A DNA stretch of 64,000 nt from the NCBI RefSeq assembly GCF_001548375.1, contig NZ_AP017295.1, forward strand, positions 1,116,001 through 1,180,000, given 5' to 3'. The position numbers and the translations under genes are program-made. Shown here piece by piece: positions 33,452 through 41,929 of the stretch. The stretch comes from Nostoc sp. NIES-3756. Lineage in GTDB: Bacteria; Cyanobacteriota; Cyanobacteriia; Cyanobacteriales; Nostocaceae. Numbering within the stretch: the stretch's first letter is position 1; every line of letters begins with the position of its first letter. The notes below the pieces were generated by a model, which ran no database searches, was not told the origin of the DNA, and saw only the letters and a list, made by a program, of their open reading frames with translations.

Positions 33452-34314
33452 ATTGCTAACCTACCAGCCGCACCACCAATTGTTGCAGGTAAACCCAAGA
33501 CTAAAGTATGTTCTAACCACATCCTCCAAGGGTCGGCAAAAGTTACCTTTTGAAAGAAAAAGAGCATCGCCGCACTGGCTAACAAAGATACTAAATAAGA
33601 AATAGTTGTTTCACTTAATGGTCGTTGAAAAATTCCCTTTTGCTGTCTGCGCTTTTGTTGGTCTGAAAAGCCTGCTTGAAAGACAATAGCGTAAGAAATC
33701 ACTAAGGATGCAGCCATTAATGCTAATAACCAAGGGGGTGAAATAGCAGCTGCTAACATAGGCACTTCATCGGTTGGTGCGATATTAAAGGCGATGACAA
33801 TTGCACCGATGACGGTTGCACCCAAGTCAGCTAATGTAGCGTGTAAGCCAAAGTTATTTTTTGTCTGATTATCTGATGCGGAGTTATTTTGATTGCTATT
33901 TCCTAGAAACTGGTTTGCTAATGCTACACCAAGAGTAAATGGTACACTTTCAAAGACAATTTTACCCAAAGATTCTTTTAAAGAAGTTTCTACTGAAATC
34001 TCTCGCAACAACCATAAGATAAAAGCTGAACAAATAAATCCAATTGCCATTGCTTCTACCGTATCTATAGCAGCTTCATCAACTCGCCAAGTATTTCTGC
34101 GTTTACGAAAACCATCTGTATAGTTGAGTACAAAGACTACAAAAAACATTGTGGCGATCGCTATTATCATTAGTCTTGATTTTGCCAACGACCCAATCCA
34201 CCAAACTTCCATAGTGTATATTAGTGGGATACCAAACAAAAAACCTCCACAAGTACCCCGCACAATATCATTGAGTTCTCGTAACCAACCATTTGTCTGA
34301 TGCTTTTTATTCAC
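33448..34314 (-). CDS. TIGR02587 family membrane protein
   Basis: 288 aa with about seven or eight membrane segments (residues 19-288), e.g. LMIIAIATMFFVVFVL, AMAIGFICSAFILWLL, and a C-terminal pair ending LGLPATIGGAAGRLAI. Function unknown. Genes of this family are usually paired with TIGR02588. Here it is first in a four-gene minus operon with RCK and DUF3124 genes, consistent with an ion-transport role, though that is inference. ATG start. Confidence 0.85.
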   Translation of the reverse strand: MNKKHQTNGWLRELNDIVRGTCGGFLFGIPLIYTMEVWWIGSLAKSRLMIIAIATMFFVVFVLNYTDGFRKRRNTWRVDEAAIDTVEAMAIGFICSAFILWLLREISVETSLKESLGKIVFESVPFTLGVALANQFLGNSNQNNSASDNQTKNNFGLHATLADLGATVIGAIVIAFNIAPTDEVPMLAAAISPPWLLALMAASLVISYAIVFQAGFSDQQKRRQQKGIFQRPLSETTISYLVSLLASAAMLFFFQKVTFADPWRMWLEHTLVLGLPATIGGAAGRLAI

Positions 34315-34496
34315 TCCTAATATTTACCTATATTGATTATTTTTTCCTTGTTATCTACAAATATATCATTTTATATATACGCATCTATCTGTAGTAATTA
34401 ATTATTCAAAATAATATATTCCTTGTGATAGTTTCATAAACTATTATTACTTGGTAGTTTACTTTATGTTAACGATTTGAATAAATATAGAAAAAT

Positions 34497-34679
34497 ATGA
34501 GTACTGAAAAAAGAATTGAAGCAACCGCTAAAAACATTGAAGGTAAAATCCAAGAAGCTATCGGTGAATTGAGTGGAAATCCATCAGATAAAGCTGAAGG
34601 TAAAGCTAAACAAGCTGAAGCTCAAGTAATCCATACAACAGAGAATATTAAGGATGAATTGAAGAAGGCTATTGACTAA
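34497..34679 (+). CDS. CsbD family stress protein
   Basis: 60 aa, highly charged, matching CsbD-like small stress proteins (EKRIEATAKNIEGKIQEAIGELSGNPSDKAEGKAKQAEAQ). No membrane span. Usually induced by general stress; the molecular role is unknown. Followed by a clean terminator at 34760, so monocistronic. Confidence 0.9.
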   Translation: MSTEKRIEATAKNIEGKIQEAIGELSGNPSDKAEGKAKQAEAQVIHTTENIKDELKKAID

Positions 34680-34759
34680 CCAGCCCTTTCAAATTTCGGT
34701 AGTTGAAGATGCTGGTATGATCAATTAGCTTATCGATAGTTAAAATACTTATACTTGAT

Positions 34760-34792
34760 AACTCCACTACTTTTAAAATAGTGGAGTTTTTA
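34760..34792 (+). terminator. Intrinsic terminator after csbD-like gene
   Basis: AACTCCACTA (34760-34769) / TAGTGGAGTT (34779-34788), perfect 10-bp stem, 9-nt loop, T-run following. Confidence 0.85.
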
Positions 34793-34864
34793 TACTTTAA
34801 TTGTTTAAAATAAAGAACTTTGGTTTTGAGGAAATTCTCTCTAACCGTGATTGTTATTAACCGT

Positions 34865-35140
34865 CTAATAACTTCTGGAACTGCCAGTGATTAAATTCCA
34901 AAGGAATATCGCAGCTATAGCCCCAATAATTGCCACAATTATGCCGGGAATACTAAGAGTTGCTGCTGTCAATTGTAGTGTTCCCGTGTCTATCAGGGTA
35001 ACGATTGTGCCACCAATCAAAGCACCAATAATACCCAAAATCATAGTTCCCAAAATACCGCCACCTTGACGACCAGGATAAATAGCTTTGGCTATAGCTC
35101 CAGCTATTAAACCAAGAATAATCCAAGCAATGATGTTCAT
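34865..35140 (-). CDS. GlsB/YeaQ/YmgE family stress-response membrane protein
   Basis: 91 aa with three predicted membrane segments. It shows the family pattern: MNIIAWIILGLIAGAIAKAIYPGRQGGGILGTMILGIIGALIGG, then a hydrophobic C-terminal half. A transglycosylase-associated-protein-like small inner membrane protein linked to stress. Together with the CsbD gene it makes a small stress pair on opposite strands (convergent). Confidence 0.9.
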   Translation of the reverse strand: MNIIAWIILGLIAGAIAKAIYPGRQGGGILGTMILGIIGALIGGTIVTLIDTGTLQLTAATLSIPGIIVAIIGAIAAIFLWNLITGSSRSY

Positions 35141-35344
35141 ATTTTTACTGTGTAAAAGACTTACCAGTAATGTATTAATTCTTGTTATTTATTGCTTCTA
35201 CCATAAGGGATAAGTATCGTAGCTAGTTTTATAGATTTACTACATTCATCGGCTAAAATAGCGCTTTACCTTAACATAATGCTCATGGCGATCGCCTAAA
35301 ATTAACCCCTATTAACATTCACCTTGGTTAGTTAATAAAACTTC

Positions 35345-36616
35345 ATGAAGTTTATAGTCAAATCTATCTCACCTGCTACTTATATTCCGATTCTATACTT
35401 TGCTTCCGGTGTACCTTACGTCATTATCAATACCGTTTCTGTGATTTTCTACAAAAAGTTAGGCATAGATAATGCACAAATCACCTTTTGGACTAGTTTT
35501 CTCTATTTACCTTGGGTGATTAAGATGTTTTGGGGGCCAATTGTTGATGTTTACTCAACTAAACGTATGTGGATAATCTATACCCAATTTGCTATGTCTG
35601 CTTGTTTGGGTTTAGTAGCTTTTAGCGTACAGTTACCCAATTTCTTTTTCATTTCCTTAGCAGCATTGACAATAGGTGCATTTGTTTCTGCAACATACGA
35701 TATCGCTACAGATGGCTTTTACTTACTCGCTTTAACCACAGAAGAACAAGCATTCTTCGTAGGGATTCGTTCACTATTTTATCGACTGGCTGTAATTTTT
35801 GGCTCTGGTATTTTAGTCGTTTTAGCGGGACAGCTTGAAGCAAAACTTAATAATATACCTCTGAGTTGGACATTGGCTATTGGCTTTGCTGCTGTAATTT
35901 TAGCAGTGATTTGGGTGTGCGATCGCCTAACTTTACCCCTACCAGAATCAGACAAACCACGACAACCAACACAAACCAGCCAAATTCCTTTCTTCAAAAT
36001 TATTAGCTCATACTTTCAACAGCCAAAGATTTTGGCAATTTTAGCCTTCATCCTACTATACAGATTTGGTGAAGCAATGCTATTGAAAGTTGCTTCCTTA
36101 TTTTTATTAGATCCAATAGAAAAAGGCGGTTTAGGACTAACTACATCAGATGTTGGTTTAGTTTACGGCACATTTGGTGTTATATCCCTAATTTGTGGGG
36201 GTATTTTGGGAGGAGTAGTCATAGCTAAGTATGGCTTAAAAAAATGCCTCTTACCTATGGCTTTGGCTTTAAACTTACCAAATGTATTTTACGTCTACAT
36301 GGCTTATACAAAACCTGCATTAAATTTAGTATATTGCCTAGTCTCTGTAGAACAATTCGGTTATGGTTTTGGGTTTACAGCTTTTAGCGTTTATTTAATG
36401 TATATCTCCCAAGGCGAATACAAGACTTCTCACTTTGCCATATCTACTGGCATCATGGCTTTAGGAATGATGTTACCAGGAATCATGAGTGGTTATTTGC
36501 AAAATTTGCTAGGCTATCCACTATTTTTTATCATGATTTGTGTTTTGGCTATTCCTGGAATCATTTCTCTCTTATTCATTCCTTTACCAGCAGAAACTAA
36601 TCATCAAACTAGTTAA
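35345..36616 (+). CDS. MFS transporter, AmpG-like
   Basis: 423 aa with 12 membrane segments. N-terminal half is AmpG-like: PILYFASGVPYVIINTVSVIFYKKLGID, WGPIVDVYSTKRMW and GAFVSATYDIATDGFYLLAL. AmpG imports muropeptides (GlcNAc-anhydroMurNAc peptides) for recycling. The gene ends one base before the start of a GlcNAc-kinase-like gene, which agrees with a peptidoglycan-recycling role. Exact substrate is inferred. ATG start. Confidence 0.8.
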   Translation: MKFIVKSISPATYIPILYFASGVPYVIINTVSVIFYKKLGIDNAQITFWTSFLYLPWVIKMFWGPIVDVYSTKRMWIIYTQFAMSACLGLVAFSVQLPNFFFISLAALTIGAFVSATYDIATDGFYLLALTTEEQAFFVGIRSLFYRLAVIFGSGILVVLAGQLEAKLNNIPLSWTLAIGFAAVILAVIWVCDRLTLPLPESDKPRQPTQTSQIPFFKIISSYFQQPKILAILAFILLYRFGEAMLLKVASLFLLDPIEKGGLGLTTSDVGLVYGTFGVISLICGGILGGVVIAKYGLKKCLLPMALALNLPNVFYVYMAYTKPALNLVYCLVSVEQFGYGFGFTAFSVYLMYISQGEYKTSHFAISTGIMALGMMLPGIMSGYLQNLLGYPLFFIMICVLAIPGIISLLFIPLPAETNHQTS

Positions 36617-36617
36617 T

Positions 36618-37568
36618 ATGAGTTACGTATTAGGAATAGATGGCGGCGGTAGCAAAACCGTGTGTATTTTAATGGATGATGCACACCAAGTTATTGGTCG
36701 TGGTCAAGCTGGTGCAGCTAATTATCAAAGTATAGGTACAGAAGCTGCATTGATATCTATTGAATTAGCAATTCATGAGGCAATCAAGTTAAACAAGCCT
36801 ATTAAAATTGATGCGATATGTCTGGGATTAGCTGGTGTAGGTCGTCCAAAAGATATAGAAATAGTTAGAGGTTTAGTAGGAGGATTAATAGATAACCAAT
36901 CTCTACCTATAACTTGGAATTTGCAACCATCAAATATTATTATTTGTAACGATGCTTTAATTGCTTTAGTCGGTGGAATTGGTCATTCTGTAGGAATTGT
37001 TGCAGCCGTCGGTACTGGTTCGATAGTTTTTGGTCGAAATCAGCAAGGACAAACTAAACGAGTTGGCGGTTGGGGATATATTTTAGGCGATGAAGGAAGC
37101 GCTTACAAAATTGCTGTGGCGGGAATGCAGGCTGCATTAAAATCTTATGATGGGCGGGAAAAATCTACCAGTCTCATAGAAGTTTTTAAGCAACATCTGA
37201 ATTTAGAAAATATAGAAGACTTAATTGAGGTTGTTTATCGTCGGGGATGGGGAGTTAAACGAATAGCTGCTTTAGCACCGATAGTTGATTTAGCCGCCGC
37301 TTATGGTGATGAAGTAGCCAATCATATAATTGATGATGCTGTTAGAGAATTAGTGAAAGCTACAGCTACAGTTATTAAGGACATTTTCAATCCTAACTCT
37401 GCTTTAGAAATAGTGACAACGGGTAGTGTGTGGGGGGGGAAATCTCAGATGCACATCAGATTTACTTCTGCTATATTGAATCAGTTTCCCCAGGTAAAGG
37501 TAATTTTTCCTCGTTATGAACCTGCTTATGGTGCCGGTTTGTTGGCTTTGGGGAGTTTGGCTAGGTAA
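36618..37568 (+). CDS. BadF/BadG-type ATPase, N-acetylglucosamine kinase-like
   Basis: 316 aa; start chosen at the ATG at 36618 (MSYVLGIDGGGSKT), one base past the AmpG-like stop. The longer frame reads through the 3' end of that gene. ASKHA kinase fold: phosphate 1 LGIDGGGSKTVCILMD, phosphate 2 VAAVGTGSIVFGRNQQG, GGWGYILGDEGSAYKIAV and the adenosine motif region. Closest to eukaryotic-type GlcNAc kinases / BadF-like ATPases. Likely phosphorylates a recycled amino sugar; specificity is inferred from context. Confidence 0.85.
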   Translation: MSYVLGIDGGGSKTVCILMDDAHQVIGRGQAGAANYQSIGTEAALISIELAIHEAIKLNKPIKIDAICLGLAGVGRPKDIEIVRGLVGGLIDNQSLPITWNLQPSNIIICNDALIALVGGIGHSVGIVAAVGTGSIVFGRNQQGQTKRVGGWGYILGDEGSAYKIAVAGMQAALKSYDGREKSTSLIEVFKQHLNLENIEDLIEVVYRRGWGVKRIAALAPIVDLAAAYGDEVANHIIDDAVRELVKATATVIKDIFNPNSALEIVTTGSVWGGKSQMHIRFTSAILNQFPQVKVIFPRYEPAYGAGLLALGSLAR

Positions 37569-37573
37569 AAATT

Positions 37574-37744
37574 ATGGATAGTAATCAAAAACTAGATAAC
37601 CTTTTTTATGACGACCCCTTTGAAATTGTTAAAGAATATCAAATTAAACATTTTGAAAATCCGACTAAGATTAATAAATTTCAAGAATATGAAGATTACT
37701 ATAGTAAAGTAGAAAGTCTATTTATTAACTTATGTGAAAGATAA
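37574..37744 (+). CDS. Small hypothetical protein (56 aa)
   Basis: An ATG at 37574, five bases after the kinase stop, opens a 57-codon frame that ends TAA at 37744. The product is highly charged (NQKLDNLFYDDPFEIVKEYQ, then QEYEDYYSKVESLFINLCE) with no membrane span. No clear ribosome binding site, so it is either translationally coupled or not a gene. Family not recognised. Confidence 0.35.
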   Translation: MDSNQKLDNLFYDDPFEIVKEYQIKHFENPTKINKFQEYEDYYSKVESLFINLCER

Positions 37745-38215
37745 TATCAACGGATACCTAGTCAATTCCCTTCTAAAAATTTCTATAAATAGAATAAACA
37801 GGACAACAAAGATATTTGTATCCAAAAAATAGTTTTTCCAGACTTATTTAGCATTAGTAAATATTTAGACATATTTGCATTAGAAACTATTTATAAAGTA
37901 AATCTTAAGTAGGGTGTGTTAAGGCGTTAGCCTAACGCACCGCTAAATAAATTGGTATAACAGGCGACAGAACATCAATAAGATGAAGTGTGCAAATTTT
38001 TCACCTTACATACTCAAGTACTTAGCATTTCCAGAAGATTATAAGCTTGAGAAAATATACCAGCAGAATATAGTATAATCATCGCCGTCACTTATACTAC
38101 AAAGCCTAAACTATTAAACTATATGATGAAAAGTATACAATTATTTAACAAAGCTTAAAGTTGCTTTATTATATTATTTACCAAGGTGTGAGTTGAGTTT
38201 GGGAATTTAATCACA
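37745..38215. other. Intergenic region with a CGTTAG/CTAACG palindromic repeat
   Basis: 471 bases, AT-rich. Near 37911-37940 it holds GTGTGTTAAGGCGTTAG|C|CTAACGCACC, a small palindromic repeat seen also near 19867. The rest presumably includes the promoter of the 38216 gene. Nothing else supported. Confidence 0.6.
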
Positions 38216-38407
38216 ATGGCTACTGCTACATCTACTGTATCTGAACGCGAATGCCAGGCTACCTGGACACAGCACTTAAATAAGTCCTACTACCAAGATG
38301 ATCAGCAAGCTAAGTTGATGAACTTGCAAGCAGAAGTGGACTCTTTGTTAGAACAGTTACAAAATTTAAAAGAACAACGTTTAGCGGCTACTAACCAAGA
38401 AGGATAA
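38216..38407 (+). CDS. Small conserved cyanobacterial hypothetical protein (63 aa)
   Basis: 63 aa. Ser/Thr-rich front, then WTQHLNKSYYQDDQQAKLMNLQAEVDSLLEQLQNLKEQR, an almost certain short coiled coil (heptads from about residue 34 to 60). Cytoplasmic. Function unknown; may be a small adaptor. No ribosome site directly upstream, but the codon use fits the genome. Confidence 0.65.
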   Translation: MATATSTVSERECQATWTQHLNKSYYQDDQQAKLMNLQAEVDSLLEQLQNLKEQRLAATNQEG

Positions 38408-38583
38408 AACTTTTTAGGGCGATCGCTCTAGTAGTTTTCTCCAGGAATTGTTAATTAACCGACAGTTTCTCAATCAAAAACACTCAATCTTTACCTCCAA
38501 GTCTACCGATCGCGCCTAGAACTTTATAAAGATTGTGTAAAGACATAATAAACAAGTTTAACATCATCTAACAAAACTATTAC

Positions 38584-38613
38584 ATGGGGGTGAAAGATTA
38601 TCTTCACCCCCAT
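38584..38613. terminator. Perfect 11-bp hairpin, downstream of 38407 gene
   Basis: ATGGGGGTGAA (38584-38594) / TTCACCCCCAT (38603-38613), 8-nt loop, followed by AATTTTG. Lies between the convergent 38216 and 38703 genes and could serve either. Confidence 0.6.
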
Positions 38614-38702
38614 AATTTTGGGAATGGGGAGAAGGGTAAGACAAGGAAGCAGGGGAGCAGAGTGCAGGGGTTGCCTTTGGACTGTGGACTAATGACTGTG
38701 GA

Positions 38703-40169
38703 CTAATGACTAAGTTGCTTTGTTAGACTTTGAATGTAATCAAGGTCAGTTTGAGAATTTGGGTTTCTTTTCTGTAACCAAGAGTTGGCTTTTTCTTTGC
38801 CCTGCTGGACTGTTAAAAGTAACGCTCCCCAGGCTCGCACAGCCTGTCTATTAGGTTCAACCTCTAATGCTGCTTCTACTCTTTGCCACAAACGACCTTG
38901 ATCTTGTTTTAACAAGATAGCTATTTCTTGTGCATTCTGTGGTGATGCGGTAAATACTTGCAAAGCTTTTTCCCAGCGATCATCAATTAAGTCTGCAAGT
39001 ACTTGTTCACTTGGACTCACCCAGGCTTTATCAGCTTGACTTTTGGTTACTTCGGAATGGAGACGAATCAAATCTAGTTGTGCTTGGGCAATAGCTGGTA
39101 AACTATTTTTGCGTTGTTGCTTTACAGAGGTCAAATACTCAAAAGCAGGAGACCAAAGTCCACTGCGACTATTTAATAGGGCGTTTTTGTAACGAGAATC
39201 TTTTAAAACTGGGTTTTGTAAAGAAATTTCTTCAAGTTCGATGGGGTTCAGGTACAAGTTTACAGATTTGACTTGGTAAACTTTGAATTTTGGTTCTAAG
39301 CCTATTGTCTGATCAATGATTAATTCTTTGGTTTTATTACCCGTTATTTGTTCCCACTTGGGTGTTTGTCCACCAGGACTTGTCCAAGATACCATAGGTA
39401 TTAAGTTACTACGTTCTGGATTGTAGTAAACTATTTGACCGTAGCTAATTGCGTAATTATCGTGTTTTTGCTGTCCTTGTAAATTCAACCAGACTCCTGA
39501 AGCTGGTGTTTTACCTTCAAAGCGATTAATTTCATTCAAAGGTAGAGGGTTACTGACATCTTGATGTTCAGTTGGAGTATCTGTCAGGGGTGCGATCGCA
39601 AATGATGCTTCTGGGCCTGTTATTGTTAAAGTATTTGCTAAACGATAAAATTTTTCTGGTTGTGCTTGGTAGTTTAAGTCTTCTAACTGATAAACTCTCA
39701 ATTCTACTATTTCTTTACAGTTAGATAAACAATCAGCACGCTGGCGCATGACTGGTAAAAGAAATGATTTTTCATCCTCATCTAGAGGGATAGTTTCACC
39801 TGGTATTTGTTGTTTTTGACTTAAACTAACTTGAATTTGGGCAAGGGTTTGGGGGTTCTCGCTGTTATCAAAGCGGATTTTTGCCCATTCTGGGAGGAAA
39901 TTGTTCAACCAGACTACTTGTTCGGGATTAAATATCAACATAACCCCAAGCCAAGTAGAAGTAAGAACTAAACCAACACTACTAAGTAAAATGGCGATCG
40001 CAATTATAGATGATAGCTTATAGGTTTTTTTTACCTGAGTTTTTTCAATCCCACCATCACCTTGTTTTTTCTCTATTCGTTTTCGCTTAGGTCGGGTTTT
40101 CTTTGCTCCTACATCAGATTGATTTTGGCTATCAGATTTTGGCGTTAGCTTGCGCGAGCGATTTGCCAT
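38703..40169 (-). CDS. Membrane-anchored hypothetical protein (488 aa)
   Basis: Family not recognised. A very basic, Lys/Arg-rich cytoplasmic N-terminus (residues 1-50) and one membrane span (about 53-78, SSIIAIAILLSSVGLVLTSTWLGVML) are followed by a large outside domain (residues 95-488) with a folded beta-rich part (PASGVWLNLQGQQKHDNYAISYGQIVYYNPE) and a helical C-terminus. Layout suggests a periplasmic protein tied to the inner membrane. The last residues (-QLSH) and TAG stop come from an AGTCATTAG repeat unit, the same ending as the 5802 gene. ATG start. Confidence 0.75.
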   Translation of the reverse strand: MANRSRKLTPKSDSQNQSDVGAKKTRPKRKRIEKKQGDGGIEKTQVKKTYKLSSIIAIAILLSSVGLVLTSTWLGVMLIFNPEQVVWLNNFLPEWAKIRFDNSENPQTLAQIQVSLSQKQQIPGETIPLDEDEKSFLLPVMRQRADCLSNCKEIVELRVYQLEDLNYQAQPEKFYRLANTLTITGPEASFAIAPLTDTPTEHQDVSNPLPLNEINRFEGKTPASGVWLNLQGQQKHDNYAISYGQIVYYNPERSNLIPMVSWTSPGGQTPKWEQITGNKTKELIIDQTIGLEPKFKVYQVKSVNLYLNPIELEEISLQNPVLKDSRYKNALLNSRSGLWSPAFEYLTSVKQQRKNSLPAIAQAQLDLIRLHSEVTKSQADKAWVSPSEQVLADLIDDRWEKALQVFTASPQNAQEIAILLKQDQGRLWQRVEAALEVEPNRQAVRAWGALLLTVQQGKEKANSWLQKRNPNSQTDLDYIQSLTKQLSH

Positions 40170-40338
40170 GTTCGTTCTCAGTTAATCTAACGAATGGATT
40201 TGTGCTTATTTTTTCTTTTATACTCGCGCTTTAAGCTATTGCCTAGAACTAGCCATGTTCATATTTCTACACATAATACTAATTCGTAATTTTATATTAA
40301 GTTAAGTGGCATGACAGTGCCGTTAATTATAAAGACTA

Positions 40339-40480
40339 AACGCAGAGGCACATAAAGAGGTTAACCCTCCGCGCCCCTCTGTCTTGAAAAGTTTCCTACG
40401 GTTCGCGTAAGCGTCTCGTAAGAGAGGGAAACCCTCCTACAGAACTTTTCGCTGCGTAAACCTCTGCGCCCCTCTGCGTT
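40339..40480. repeat. Element bounded by AACGCAGAGG / CCTCTGCGTT inverted repeats
   Basis: 10-bp perfect terminal inverted repeats at 40339-40348 and 40471-40480 enclose a GC-richer core with CCTCCGCGCCCCTCTG and a GCGTAAGCGTCTCGTAAGAGAGGG segment that recalls the REP at 15381. No open frame. It lies immediately upstream of the FAD oxidase gene, in the 329-base gap from 40170, so it separates that gene from any distal promoter. Confidence 0.65.
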
Positions 40481-40498
40481 AAAAACAGGATATACACT

Positions 40499-41842
40499 AT
40501 GACAAATTACTTAGATACCCTCCTTCCCTCCCTAGAAGGCATCGAAACCATCACCGAACCCAACCAAGTAGCGAAATTGTCCCAAGACTATCACACCTTT
40601 AGCCCAGTGCTAGTTCCTAAACTGGAAGGTAAAGTGGGTGATATTGTAGTCCGCCCCGCCAACGAACAGGAAGTCATCAAAGTTGCCGCGCTCTGTGCTA
40701 CCCAGCGTATACCCATAACTGTGCGGGGTGCAGGAACGGGTAACTATGGGCAATGTGTACCTCTACATGGCGGTGTAATTCTAGATACAACTAAGTTACA
40801 AGAAATCCTGTGGATAAAACCGGGTGTGGCTAGGGTAGAAGCTGGAATCAAATTGGCAGCTTTAGATAAAAAAGCGCGAGAAATCGGCTGGGAAATGCGG
40901 ATGGCTCCTTCAACATACCGTATAGCCACAATTGGCGGCTTTGTTGCAGGTGGTAGTGGTGGTATTGGTTCTATACAATATGGTTTGTTAGGCGATCGCG
41001 GTAATTTATTAGCATTGCGAGTTGTCACTTTAGAAGAGGAACCCCGTGTCATCGAACTACGTGGCGATGATGTACAAAAAGTTAACCATGCTTGGGGTAT
41101 CAACGGTATTATTACAGAAGTAGAAATACCCTTGGGGCCTGCCTATCCTTGGGCAGAAGTCATAGTCACCTTTGACGACTTCATCACCGCCGCCAAGTTC
41201 GGACAAAGCCTAGCTAGTGCTGATGGCATGATTAAAAAATTAGTCACCATCTTTGCATCACCCATTCCCCAATACTTCCAACCCCTACATTCATACATAC
41301 CCGCAGCAACTCACCCAGCATTTCTGATCCTTGCCGAACCTAGCCTTGAACTACTACCAGGGTTAGTCCAACAATACGGCGGACAAATTACCTATCAAAA
41401 ACCAGCCCAAGAAGCAGGCAAAGGCTTAAATCTAGCAGAATTTACTTGGAATCACACTACCTTACACGCCAGAAATGCCGATACTTCCATCACATACTTG
41501 CAAAGTATGTTTCCTGCGGATCAAAGCTTGCAATTAGTAGCAGACTTATATCATTACTTTGGGGATGAAGTGATGATTCATTTAGAGTTTATTCGCGTTA
41601 ATGGTGCAGTAGTACCTGCGGCATTACAACTTGTGCGTTACTCCACAGAAGAACGCCTCAATGAAATTATCCGTTATCATGAAGCCAAAGGAGTATTTAT
41701 AGCTAATCCCCACACATATATTATTGAAGATGGTGGCAGAAAAGTTATCGACCCTGAGCAGTTAAAATTCAAAGAAATGGTAGACCCTTATGGGTTAATG
41801 AATCCTGGAAAAAGTAAAGTATTAGAGTTTAGCAGGAGATAG
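40499..41842 (+). CDS. FAD-binding oxidoreductase (GlcD/PCMH-like)
   Basis: 447 aa. FAD_binding_4 (PCMH-type) domain: VVRPANEQEVIKVAALCATQRIPITVRGAGTGNYGQ, HGGVILDTTKLQEI, and AGGSGGIGSIQYGLLGD. The C-terminal half fits the FAD-linked oxidase cap (PAYPWAEVIVTFDDF ... VDPYGLMNPGKSKVL). Similar to glycolate/D-lactate oxidase D subunits; true substrate unknown. Start ATG at 40499 directly after a repeat element. Confidence 0.85.
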   Translation: MTNYLDTLLPSLEGIETITEPNQVAKLSQDYHTFSPVLVPKLEGKVGDIVVRPANEQEVIKVAALCATQRIPITVRGAGTGNYGQCVPLHGGVILDTTKLQEILWIKPGVARVEAGIKLAALDKKAREIGWEMRMAPSTYRIATIGGFVAGGSGGIGSIQYGLLGDRGNLLALRVVTLEEEPRVIELRGDDVQKVNHAWGINGIITEVEIPLGPAYPWAEVIVTFDDFITAAKFGQSLASADGMIKKLVTIFASPIPQYFQPLHSYIPAATHPAFLILAEPSLELLPGLVQQYGGQITYQKPAQEAGKGLNLAEFTWNHTTLHARNADTSITYLQSMFPADQSLQLVADLYHYFGDEVMIHLEFIRVNGAVVPAALQLVRYSTEERLNEIIRYHEAKGVFIANPHTYIIEDGGRKVIDPEQLKFKEMVDPYGLMNPGKSKVLEFSRR

Positions 41843-41884
41843 AGGAGATGAGGGAGTAGGGGGAGAGTAACTATGGACTATGGG

Positions 41885-41929
41885 TTGACTAATGACTAAT
41901 GACTAATGACTAATGACTAATGACTAATG
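41885..41929. repeat. TGACTAA STRR ending in the rtcA start codon
   Basis: About six tandem GACTAAT heptamers (from GACTAATGACTAATG) end with ...TAATGACAATTG, so the ATG of the last unit is the rtcA start. Confidence 0.85.

Noticed and set aside
36540..36617. 26-codon extension of the GlcNAc-kinase-like gene
   Set aside because: It only reads the 3' end of the AmpG-like gene in another frame.
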